A stretch of DNA of 12,492 bases from Clostridia bacterium (GTDB lineage: Bacteria > Bacillota_A > Clostridia > Oscillospirales > CAG-272), in the NCBI GenBank assembly GCA_017959485.1, contig JAGDAM010000123.1:1-12492 (forward strand), read 5' to 3'. The translations under genes were made by a program, and so were the position numbers. The notes beneath the pieces are model-generated. The model was not told the origin of the DNA, did no database searches, and worked only from the letters and a program-made list of their open reading frames with translations. Numbering within the stretch: position 1 is the stretch's first letter; every line of letters begins with the position of its first letter. This document shows, piece by piece, positions 1-7,220 of this stretch.

Positions 1-15
1 ACGTGGCTTTGCCCC

Positions 16-133
16 GTTGCCGCGGCAGGCACAAAAAGGGCCGACAGGATGCGTACGATAAATGGTGCGCTGTTGCCCCTACAGGCGCCGAAAGGGCCGG
101 CAAGACGTGCACGTCGAATTGTGCGGTATTGCC
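16..133. repeat. Degenerate 56-bp tandem repeat
   Basis: Two adjacent units start at 16 and 72 (both begin GTTGCC) and align without gaps over 54 positions, with about 39 identical by hand count. A third unit begins near 128 (ATTGCC) and stops at 133. The best conserved stretches are AAAGGGCCG, TACG/CACG and GTGCG. The period is not a multiple of three and no open frame runs through it, so it is not a protein repeat. Bases 1-15 may be the tail of a further copy that continues outside the window. Nothing shows a function; it resembles the intergenic repeat families often seen in GC-rich Clostridia genomes. Confidence 0.6.
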
Positions 134-168
134 TTAATATTATTTGAACGATTTTTTTGAAGTCAATA

Positions 169-210
169 ATTCATCATTCATAATTCATAATTGAATTCTC
201 ATTCAGAATT
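169..210. repeat. ATTCATA heptamer tandem repeat plus small inverted repeat
   Basis: Three consecutive heptamers (ATTCATC, ATTCATA, ATTCATA) occupy 169-189 in an AT-rich patch. An inverted repeat follows at once: AATTCT at 194-199 and AGAATT at 205-210 with a 5-nt loop. The patch sits 12 nt past the stop codon of the permease gene, on its downstream side. The 6-bp A/T-rich stem has no clear U tract, so calling it a terminator would be a guess. Confidence 0.45.
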
Positions 211-221
211 ATATCCTATCT

Positions 222-2597
222 TCACGCTTTCCTTATAAACCTCATGCACGACACTCCGGTGAGCAGCGCGGCTCCGAGCAGAAGGACGACGCAGATTGCC
301 GCGGCACCCGAGAAATCGGGAAGCGATTTGAGCGAGATTGACCAGGAAAGCAGCCGGCCGCCTTCGAATACGCGAAGAAAATCTGCGCGCGACAGCCAGG
401 CGGCGCCGCCTTTTTCGGCGAGCGACGGGATGAGAAAGAGTCCGGCGGAGGCAACCGCGGCGGCAATCTGACTTCTTGTCAGGGAAGAGAAGGCGGACGT
501 CGCGACGGCGAGTATCACCGCCGCGGCAATTCTCGTTACGATTATCAGGACAAGATACCAGCCGACGGTTATTCCCGTATCGAGGGATGACAGCGACTCA
601 ATCGAGAGCGCGGGCGCCGACAGGAATTTCATCGGCAGCCGGGAAGAAGCAGTGACGAGCATTACGGCTTCGGAGATTACCGTTAATATCGAAGCGCAGA
701 CAACCGCGGAGAGCAGCTTTGAGGCGAATACAGTCATCCGGCCTTTTTTTGTCGAGCGCAAAAGATCGGCAAACCGTCTCTGTCCGTATTCGACCGGGAA
801 GATCCCGGACGACAGTATCACAATCGCGGCGAAGAGCCAGAAGTCTGGCGACCGGCCGAAGAAGAACTCCCATCCGCGGGTGTCGAAGAAAGAGCCCGTG
901 ACCCCTTTTTCTTCGGATTGCGCCTTCAGGTAATCTGAACGCGCGGCGAGTTTTTCAAGCGCCCGCAGTTCGAGATTCGCTTTCGAGTATTCTTCCTGAA
1001 TGACGCTGAATTCCTCCCTCGTTATCTTTCCGTTTTCATAGTCCCGGCTTTTCAGCGCGTATTGCTGTATTATTTCTTCGGCAGCTGAGAGACGCAGGTG
1101 GATTTCCTCGTGTTTTTCCTCGGTCCATTCTCCGGCGTATTCTGCAAGGAAAACGTCGCCGAACAGTTTTTCGGAATACCGTCTGCCGTCATTGAAAGCG
1201 TCCGAGGACTGAAAGAGTACAAGTCCCGCAGCGAGAGCGGCGACCGCCGCGATCCCGGCGAAACGGTATGCGAAGGTCTTGTAAAGTTCGGTCGCAGAAG
1301 GCGACAGCGTGTGACGCAAGCGGCGCGCGGGAAGTATGCCGGATAGGCGTTTTTTGATCTTTTCGACCAGCGGAGCAAGCGAAAACCTGCGCGACGAGGG
1401 CGATCTTCCCACAAACACCGCGACCGACGCCGCGCAGAGCAAGAGAGATGCCGCACCGAACAGCGCAAAGCAGACGGAGGAAAAGAGAACCGGACTTCCG
1501 AACAGGTTCAGCGCGTTGAAGCGGCGGAAGAGAACCGTTCCCTCGGCAAGCGAATAAAAGCTGAAGACCGGATATTCCGACATCGGCGTCGCGGCCGCGG
1601 TATAAAGTGCGTATGCGACGCCGGCGGCCGCAGCCGATACCGGGAAGGATATGACGTAATTGTAAAAAACAACCGAAAGCAGGGCCGAGACCGACACCGC
1701 CGCCGCTGCGGCGAGAGACCGCTGGATCAGCAACACGGGCAGATATCCCGAAACGCTCGTCGTCAGCCAGGTCTTTCTGAAGGTTTCGAGCGCCGACAGC
1801 GGTTCGTCCGGACACGTGAGCATCCCCGTCGCTTTAAAGATGAAATAGGTCTCCGCGGTGAGCAGGACCGAAAAAACGACCGACGCAAGCAGTACCGATA
1901 CCGTTTTTGACATCCCGGTGGAGAACCGTCCCTTTTTTGCCGCTCTTACCACGGGCAGCATTCCGCTCTCCCTGTCCGGGATGAACGCTGCCGAACCGAT
2001 GATCAGCGAGGCGAGTACCGACAGAATCCCCGGGATTGAGAAGGTATAGAAGATCTCCCATCCCTCCGCGTAGTTGCCTGACAGACGGACGTTTTCAAGC
2101 ACCGGCCGGTAAAGTTCCGCCGCCTGCTCCTGATAGCGGTATTCGTATGAATCTTCATCGTATCCGGAATTCAGGAGCGACCGGCGGTTCTTTTCGGTGT
2201 TTTCTATTATTTTTTCGATCTCGGTCGGAAAATCTTTCTGCTTCTGAATAAAGGAGCGCATCGCCGTGATGACCGTCACGTCGTCGGTATAGAGGCCGCC
2301 GGTCCATCTGGCCTCGCGAGTTTCGACGTAGTCGCCCCTGCCCGCGGCCGCTTCTCTGACTTCTTTCGCGTGACTGCGCCGGTATTCGACGAGTTCCTTA
2401 TAGTATTCGTCAACTTCGGTCGGGTCTTCGAGATAATCCGCGTAAAGCGACGCCAGGAAGGCAGGACCTCCGAGCTCTGTCTTTTCCGCTTCCGAAACGC
2501 GGTGCAGCGAGAGCGCGGCGTTCGCCGCGAGGATTATTAAGAGCGCGGTAACAGCGAAGCGCCCGAACAGTGTTTTTCTTGTTTCCCAGAATAACAT
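222..2597 (-). CDS. Duplicated ABC-2-type transporter permease
   Basis: A 791-residue membrane protein, probably the permease part of an ABC exporter. It contains two homologous halves. Each begins with a membrane helix (about residues 13-31 and 441-461), continues with a long charged, helical, probably extracytoplasmic segment, and then has a multi-helix bundle. Each bundle starts with the loop typical of ABC-2-like permeases: E-S-G-M-L-P-V-V-R-A-A-K-K-G-R near 210-224 and E-Y-G-Q-R-R-F-A-D-L-L-R-S-T-K-K-G-R near 603-620. The frame extends upstream to a TTG at 2622-2624, but the ATG at 2595-2597 has AAGAGG 6 nt upstream and is preferred. No ATPase gene is visible on either side, so the partner must be encoded elsewhere or beyond base 1. 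The exported substrate is unknown. No convincing promoter is visible upstream. Confidence 0.85.
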   Translation of the reverse strand: MLFWETRKTLFGRFAVTALLIILAANAALSLHRVSEAEKTELGGPAFLASLYADYLEDPTEVDEYYKELVEYRRSHAKEVREAAAGRGDYVETREARWTGGLYTDDVTVITAMRSFIQKQKDFPTEIEKIIENTEKNRRSLLNSGYDEDSYEYRYQEQAAELYRPVLENVRLSGNYAEGWEIFYTFSIPGILSVLASLIIGSAAFIPDRESGMLPVVRAAKKGRFSTGMSKTVSVLLASVVFSVLLTAETYFIFKATGMLTCPDEPLSALETFRKTWLTTSVSGYLPVLLIQRSLAAAAAVSVSALLSVVFYNYVISFPVSAAAAGVAYALYTAAATPMSEYPVFSFYSLAEGTVLFRRFNALNLFGSPVLFSSVCFALFGAASLLLCAASVAVFVGRSPSSRRFSLAPLVEKIKKRLSGILPARRLRHTLSPSATELYKTFAYRFAGIAAVAALAAGLVLFQSSDAFNDGRRYSEKLFGDVFLAEYAGEWTEEKHEEIHLRLSAAEEIIQQYALKSRDYENGKITREEFSVIQEEYSKANLELRALEKLAARSDYLKAQSEEKGVTGSFFDTRGWEFFFGRSPDFWLFAAIVILSSGIFPVEYGQRRFADLLRSTKKGRMTVFASKLLSAVVCASILTVISEAVMLVTASSRLPMKFLSAPALSIESLSSLDTGITVGWYLVLIIVTRIAAAVILAVATSAFSSLTRSQIAAAVASAGLFLIPSLAEKGGAAWLSRADFLRVFEGGRLLSWSISLKSLPDFSGAAAICVVLLLGAALLTGVSCMRFIRKA

Positions 2598-2603
2598 AAC
2601 GGA

Positions 2604-2609
2604 CCTCTT
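2604..2609 (-). promoter_or_regulatory. Ribosome binding site setting the permease start
   Basis: AAGAGG on the minus strand lies 6 nt before the ATG at 2597. It decides for this ATG over the TTG nine codons upstream, which has no such site. Confidence 0.7.
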
Positions 2610-2708
2610 TTCGGATGATGACAACGGGTGGAGTTTTTTCAGGACAGGTTTACAGATTCAAAAAACGCATGCTTTAGAAGAAGACTGCATTATTGCTTTG
2701 GTTTTCCC

Positions 2709-2737
2709 TTGACATAATAAAATAAAATACGTATAAT
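2709..2737 (+). promoter_or_regulatory. Perfect-consensus sigma-A promoter
   Basis: TTGACA at 2709-2714 and TATAAT at 2732-2737 are separated by exactly 17 nt, all matching the housekeeping consensus. The expected start is near 2744, which leaves a leader of about 30 nt before the ATG at 2774. It drives the broken secreted-protein gene and probably the lipoprotein behind it. The AT-rich context (2690-3300) makes chance matches likelier, but a full 12/12 match with ideal spacing next to a good ribosome site is convincing. Confidence 0.85.
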
Positions 2738-2758
2738 AATTTTATCAAAAATCAAATG

Positions 2759-2766
2759 AAAGGTGA
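2759..2766 (+). promoter_or_regulatory. Ribosome binding site of the broken secreted-protein gene
   Basis: AAAGGTGA lies 7 nt before the ATG at 2774. It shows that translation was meant to start there, although the very next codon is TAA. Confidence 0.65.
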
Positions 2767-2773
2767 ACCTCTT

Positions 2774-3298
2774 ATGTAAAAAATCAGTATTGAATCTTTT
2801 ATTGTCTTGGCATTTGTTTTGTTTCGGTTTTAATTATTATTTGCCGGTGCAACCGATTACTATCATAGTGTTAATCAGCGGTATTACTTTGATCAAAATG
2901 ATCCATATTATCCTTATGACTATGCTGAAACGTATGTTTCAGAATGCGGTGGCTGGGATGACGGGAACTCGATACCGACCGATTTTGAGTCACGAACTTT
3001 TGGGCGAAGTTATTTGATATACAACTTGACCAAGCGAGTTTGCGTTTCAGTCGATTTTTATGACCCGGAAGGTTTTTATCATAATGGCGCAGCGTATGAG
3101 GATATCCCATATGCAAATAATTACACATATAGTTCATCTGCGGTTTCCACGGTTTACGGAAATGATTATGTGAATGAAGAGTATGGGTTATTTGCATTTG
3201 TTTCGACTCACAGTATCTATGCCTATGATGACAGATACTGTGATTTGAACGGGAATCCCATTGTGTTCCAAATGTCTCAAGAAATAGTTATAGATTAG
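2774..3298 (+). pseudogene. Small Tyr-rich secreted protein, two in-frame TAA codons
   Basis: The frame from the ATG at 2774 reads as a secreted protein of about 174 residues, but codons 2 (2777-2779) and 20 (2831-2833) are TAA. Skipping them gives a Sec-type signal peptide: Lys at codon 3, a hydrophobic run around FIVLAFVLF, and A-G-A before TDYY. A mature part of about 147 residues follows, rich in Tyr, Asp and Asn, with three Cys (in SECGG, RVCVS and RYCDL). From 2834 to the TAG at 3296 the frame is open. Codon 2 is one base from AAA, which would give Met-Lys-Lys. Promoter and ribosome site are intact, so inactivation looks recent, or the stops are sequence errors. I recognise no family. 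Codon use is AT-rich, unlike neighbouring genes. It is likely cotranscribed with the lipoprotein 16 nt downstream. Confidence 0.6.
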
Positions 3299-3314
3299 AT
3301 TGTAATTGCTAAAA

Positions 3315-4628
3315 ATGAAGATAAATAAATCGCCGTTTCGGTTCGGATTTGTTTCAAAAGTCCGGTGCGCCGTTATGATTGCTGCATCGGTTGCAGTTTT
3401 GATTGCGTCCGGCTGTTCGGCAGGGGATACTGTTCAGTCAGAGCGTGTAATACGCTATCCCGATTCAACCGCGGAATACGGCTTTTTCACCGAGGAATTC
3501 GTTTATTTTTCCCCGGTTACTCCGGAGAGACCGGACGATATCGTTGAAAAGACCGGTTGGCGTCTGATGATAAGATATTCAGAGACGGATGAGACGGAAT
3601 GCGTATGCCGCGATCCGGTATGCGCTCACGATATCGCGTCTTTCTGTCCCGCCGCTTCGGGAAAAATGATCGATGTTATCTGTGTCGTCGAAGGAACCGT
3701 GTTTTTTAGATGCGGAACCGGTACTGATCTTGAAATCAGATATTTGTCTCTCTCCGGCGGGGAATTCGGGACCGCCGCTGACGTCTCCGCTGATGGCTTC
3801 ACGCCTACATACGCTGTCGAAGGGAAATACGTGTTCTTCGTTTCACAGGATCTGACAGACCGAAAAACCGAATACCTGCTGAACAGGTATGAACTCGACA
3901 GCGGGAAAACAGAAACGCTTGCCGTATTCGAAAAACCGCTATACTGTATTCTCCTGACAAGCTGCAGAATCTATCTCGGAGAGAACGTGATCACATCGGA
4001 CGATCCGGGAGGGGCGGACGTGTTTTCACTCGATTATTACAAAGGGAAACTCAGCCGTGAGCCGGATATTCCGAAATCGGTTTCCTTCTTTTCGGGAAGT
4101 ATGATCTGTGGGCCGGAGTACGTCCGCCCGGACGGATCCGCCGCGTCGGTGTTTTCGGGAAGGTACCGCGTTTTCGATCTTGATACGCGTGAATACCGGT
4201 CTTTTCCGGAGGAAGGATATGCTTCCGTCGCGAAGTTTTCCGAAAAATCCGGCAGAATCTATTATGTCGCCGGAGAAGGCTTCGGGGAAGCGTTTACGCT
4301 CAATCCGGGCAGTTTCTGTTACGAAAAAGGGATAACGCAGGATAAGTTCGGATACGCTGAGATGCGGGAGTATTCGGAGAGAATAAACGACGCGATGTTC
4401 GGACACGAATCATTCCTCAGATCCTGCCTGCCAGACGGTACCGGCGAGACAACGCATTTCGTATACGAGGCAGGTCAGTTTATCGACACGCCGGGAAGCA
4501 ACGCGGCGCCGGCTTCAGACGTGCAGCTGGCGGTCAAAGTGACGCGCCGCGGGCAGGACGGAGCGCAAGACGCGACGTTTCGTGCCGTGATCGATCTTGA
4601 GACAGGCGAACTGATCCCGGCGGATTAA
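3315..4628 (+). CDS. Putative lipoprotein with Cys-cluster and beta-rich body
   Basis: A 437-residue probable membrane-anchored lipoprotein of unknown function. The N-terminus is basic (residues 1-17), then hydrophobic (19-30), then ASGC with the candidate lipidated Cys at 34. Residues 96-112 hold a compact cluster, C-V-C-R-D-P-V-C-A-H followed by a further C-P, a pattern I associate with beta-propeller-like lipoproteins of Clostridia. The rest alternates short beta-type segments with Tyr, Phe and Gly turns, compatible with a propeller, though no blade motif can be counted safely. The frame extends to a TTG at 3306; ATG 3315 is chosen because it gives the better signal peptide. No clear ribosome site precedes it, so it may depend on coupling to the upstream frame, which the TAA codons would disturb. 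Its stop is 7 bp from the convergent stop at 4636, with no terminator between. Confidence 0.7.
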   Translation: MKINKSPFRFGFVSKVRCAVMIAASVAVLIASGCSAGDTVQSERVIRYPDSTAEYGFFTEEFVYFSPVTPERPDDIVEKTGWRLMIRYSETDETECVCRDPVCAHDIASFCPAASGKMIDVICVVEGTVFFRCGTGTDLEIRYLSLSGGEFGTAADVSADGFTPTYAVEGKYVFFVSQDLTDRKTEYLLNRYELDSGKTETLAVFEKPLYCILLTSCRIYLGENVITSDDPGGADVFSLDYYKGKLSREPDIPKSVSFFSGSMICGPEYVRPDGSAASVFSGRYRVFDLDTREYRSFPEEGYASVAKFSEKSGRIYYVAGEGFGEAFTLNPGSFCYEKGITQDKFGYAEMREYSERINDAMFGHESFLRSCLPDGTGETTHFVYEAGQFIDTPGSNAAPASDVQLAVKVTRRGQDGAQDATFRAVIDLETGELIPAD

Positions 4629-4635
4629 GGCCCGG

Positions 4636-5934
4636 TCAGTCGCGGAAGAAGACCGCGTCGCAGTGCCAGCCGCCGGCGTAGCCGCCGTAAACTCCCTCGT
4701 GCCAGTAAACGGGGAGCGCGTCGGAGGCGTACAGCGGGACGGTCGGGCGCCAGATCTTTATTTGCTCGGCCTCGGGTATCGATCGCAATGTGTTTTCTAA
4801 TCTGTAAGACCTGCCGTAGTCGGATGAGACATAGCTCTCAAGCACCCGCGCATTCCCGTCGAATCTTGCTATAAATACCCTGTCGGATGTCATCGGTTCG
4901 CCCGCGTAAACGGGCGAGCCCTTTTTCGTACGGAGTCCGGCAAATCCGTTTCCCCAGTAGCAGGCCATTCCGCCGACGTAGGTCTCGGAGCCGTCGGTCT
5001 GGGTAACGGGGGAGAGAAACTCTCCGCCGCGGCAGATAGGCGCCGACGTCACCCAGCCGTCTTTTTCGTAATGCGAAAGGTAATAGGTAATCGTTTCGGG
5101 CTTTCCGGCTTCGAAAGTGCAGAATCCGACGCGGAAAGGCAGTATCGCCGAAACCTCAAGCAGACGGACCGTCTGTCCCCCGGGAGCCGAAAAAACGGTA
5201 TCGAGCGCATCCCGGTCGATACTGTCGCCCGAGAAGAGAGAGAAGCCGGTGCGTTCTCCGTCCGCGCGGCAGAGACTTCCGTCGCTGTCGAAAAATCCGG
5301 CGCGAATGACGTGATCGTCGGAACGCGGGTGTCCGTACATCGCGAACTGCCAGCGCTCGCAGGGGCCGTCAGCCGACGGCAATACTGCTTTTCGCAGGTT
5401 CAGATAGTAGAGTTTTTTGTTCCCCGCAGTTCCGGTCTCAAGAAAGCGGACGGGTTCGCTCCAGCTTTCGGCGGCGTCGCCCGAATATCTGAACTCCCAG
5501 TTGGTCCCGTCTACACGGGTGAAGAGCCAGATCTGACCCAGCTTTTCGTTGAAGGAGATCTGAGCGTAGGTGACCCTGTGCTCTCCGTAATCAAGCTTCT
5601 TTTCCGGTCCGAAGGAATAAATATCGAACGGCTCGCGCGTCACGCGGTATCTGATCGCGTTCTGCTTGCCGTGCCCGGTGTACGCGACGGTTATCCTTCC
5701 GTCGGGCAGGATGAGCATAGACGGGGCGTCGTGCTCGTCGGAATAGGAGCTGTTGATCAGCGCCAGCCGGAAGTCGCGCGACACGGCGCCCGGATTTACG
5801 GTGTCGATCTGCCGGATATGAATCTCGCCGGTGTCGGTGATATAAACTATATAAGTCCTGCCGTCGGGGCCGACGGCGGCTTTTTCGTTAATCCACCAGT
5901 CGGTGTTGGCTCTTCTTATTCTGTGCAGAGTCAT
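4636..5934 (-). CDS. BNR/sialidase-fold beta-propeller protein (BNR_4-like)
   Basis: A 432-residue protein with no signal peptide that looks like the BNR_4 type of propeller, a fold used by sialidases and some polysaccharide lyases. Seen: an N-terminal blade with W-W-I-N-E-K at 13-18; the stretch D-E-H-D-A-P-S-M-L at 66-74 followed by P-D-G-R and Y-T-G-H-G, the usual family signature; Y-A-Q-I-S near 123 with I-W-L-F-T-R near 135; Asp-box-like S-G-D-A-A-E-S-W at 151-158; and a second, S-S-D-Y-G-R-S-Y, near residue 370. The length fits a seven-bladed propeller. It may bind or cleave glycans, but the catalytic residues cannot be assigned. Its ATG overlaps the TGA of the upstream acyltransferase (ATGA), with GAGGAG at 5944-5949, so translation is coupled. 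It is the last gene of the operon. Confidence 0.75.
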   Translation of the reverse strand: MTLHRIRRANTDWWINEKAAVGPDGRTYIVYITDTGEIHIRQIDTVNPGAVSRDFRLALINSSYSDEHDAPSMLILPDGRITVAYTGHGKQNAIRYRVTREPFDIYSFGPEKKLDYGEHRVTYAQISFNEKLGQIWLFTRVDGTNWEFRYSGDAAESWSEPVRFLETGTAGNKKLYYLNLRKAVLPSADGPCERWQFAMYGHPRSDDHVIRAGFFDSDGSLCRADGERTGFSLFSGDSIDRDALDTVFSAPGGQTVRLLEVSAILPFRVGFCTFEAGKPETITYYLSHYEKDGWVTSAPICRGGEFLSPVTQTDGSETYVGGMACYWGNGFAGLRTKKGSPVYAGEPMTSDRVFIARFDGNARVLESYVSSDYGRSYRLENTLRSIPEAEQIKIWRPTVPLYASDALPVYWHEGVYGGYAGGWHCDAVFFRD

Positions 5935-7208
5935 TTTTTCATACTCCTCGTTTCTGCCCTGCGAAGCTTATAGGCCTCCTCGGCGGCAAGCCGGGCTTTC
6001 GCGACCGGAATTCCCTCGTCGGGGAAGCAGTAATAGAGGAACCCGCCGCGGCCGATGCAGATCATATCTCCTATTTCATACCAGAAGAAATCCGAATAAA
6101 GCGAATAGGAGAAGAGAGAGGACTGCGAATAGTCGAGCGCTCCGTCGTCCGAGACGAGACGGAAGCCCTCGCCGGTGTGCGACAGCCGCCCCTGCCCGAT
6201 ATCGTAAACGGCGCGATAATCGCGCAGGACGAGAATTTTTACCGGACAGGAAAGGGAATAATCTCCCGATTCAAGCTCACGCCTGACCTCATCGCGTTCC
6301 CAGGCGTACCATTCTGGAACCGACCCGAAGTCGGCGTCTCCGTCTTTGCGTATCAGCCGGCCGTATTCGTCAAGTTCGTACGACGCGCCGCATGCGGAAC
6401 AGCCGAAGGATATTCCGGAGCCGCGGATCCTTCCCTCGGAACCGCAGTGCGGACAGCGGTAGAGAATGCGCTCGATCCCGTCGGCGCGGAAGGGCTCGTC
6501 AATCTTGATCCCGAGCCGCCGCTGATCCGCGAAATTGTCGAAATCGAAGGCGGCCGCGAGCCGGGAATCGATCTCCTCCGGAGTGACCGATGAAAGCTCA
6601 TCCTTCGATACAAGCGAATAAATCTTAGCGCTTACTTTTACCTTCCTCTTTTGGAGCATGTTGTAGAGCGGATCGCGGAGGAAGGCGCCTTCGGTTTTTA
6701 TCATTATTACAGGTACGCCCCACAGCTTTATCGCAGACCCGAGCTTTTCGGGCAGCGGGGTGGCGCGTCCGTCAAATGAATAGCTGGCCTCGGGGTACAT
6801 GAGGACGTGCGTACGGTTCTTTTTCAAGGCGAAGGAGACGTCGCGGATGAGCCGGGCGTCGGGTACGAATTTGTCGGTCGGGATGCAGCCGAGCCGGCGC
6901 ATCAGTCCCTCTTTGCCGACGAATCCGTCCGAGGTGCAGACTATCGCGAAGGGCGACGGATAGAGCAGAGACGAGACGATTTCGAGATCGATGAAGGCCG
7001 AGTGGTTCATCAGGATCAGGCAGGGCTCCTCCGGGATCTTTTCGATCCCTTCAAAGCGGTAACCGAAGCCGGTCTGCTTCAGGTCGGATCTGCCGAGCGC
7101 CTTCATCAGAAAACGGAGCAGGGGACTTGAGACCTTCGGATTTTTATGCTTCGGCGGCGGAAGCGCGGAGACTTCCCGCCAGGATTTTTTCTTAACACGG
7201 ATTTTCAT
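5931..7208 (-). CDS. PlsC-type acyltransferase with C-terminal zinc ribbon
   Basis: A 425-residue protein. Residues about 45-205 form a 1-acylglycerol-3-phosphate acyltransferase (PlsC/LPLAT) domain. Motif I, N-H-S-A-F-I-D at 68-74, carries the catalytic His69 and Asp74; motif III, Y-P-E-A-S-Y-S at 138-144, has Ala where Gly is usual. Family members transfer acyl chains to glycerol phosphates or related acceptors at the membrane. The protein then departs from ordinary PlsC: C-P-H-C (252-255) and C-S-A-C (270-273) form a zinc ribbon, and a further 150 residues of unrecognised sequence follow. Standard PlsC proteins are about 200-260 residues. Start ATG 7208 is 12 nt after the upstream stop, with no clear ribosome site, suggesting coupling. 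The acceptor is unknown; the ribbon could bind a partner protein or nucleic acid. Confidence 0.8.
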   Translation of the reverse strand: MKIRVKKKSWREVSALPPPKHKNPKVSSPLLRFLMKALGRSDLKQTGFGYRFEGIEKIPEEPCLILMNHSAFIDLEIVSSLLYPSPFAIVCTSDGFVGKEGLMRRLGCIPTDKFVPDARLIRDVSFALKKNRTHVLMYPEASYSFDGRATPLPEKLGSAIKLWGVPVIMIKTEGAFLRDPLYNMLQKRKVKVSAKIYSLVSKDELSSVTPEEIDSRLAAAFDFDNFADQRRLGIKIDEPFRADGIERILYRCPHCGSEGRIRGSGISFGCSACGASYELDEYGRLIRKDGDADFGSVPEWYAWERDEVRRELESGDYSLSCPVKILVLRDYRAVYDIGQGRLSHTGEGFRLVSDDGALDYSQSSLFSYSLYSDFFWYEIGDMICIGRGGFLYYCFPDEGIPVAKARLAAEEAYKLRRAETRSMKK

Positions 7209-7220
7209 CTTAAAGCAGAC

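Noticed and set aside
2774..2833. Reassigned TAA codon (alternative genetic code)
   Set aside because: The lipoprotein (4626-4628) and the fusion protein (7223-7221) use TAA as normal terminators, and no other gene here has internal TAA.
2763..3017. Frame starting at GTG 2763 with a hydrophobic N-terminus
   Set aside because: The GTG lies within the ribosome site for ATG 2774, and the frame loses protein-like character. The frame of ATG 2774 gives a proper signal peptide and continues cleanly to 3298.
4629..4635. Terminator between the convergent lipoprotein and BNR genes
   Set aside because: Only 7 bp separate the stops and no hairpin with a U tract is visible in either direction.
5071..5973. 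300-codon plus-strand frame
   Set aside because: Antisense to the BNR propeller gene in GC-rich DNA, where long shadow frames are common; no family features.
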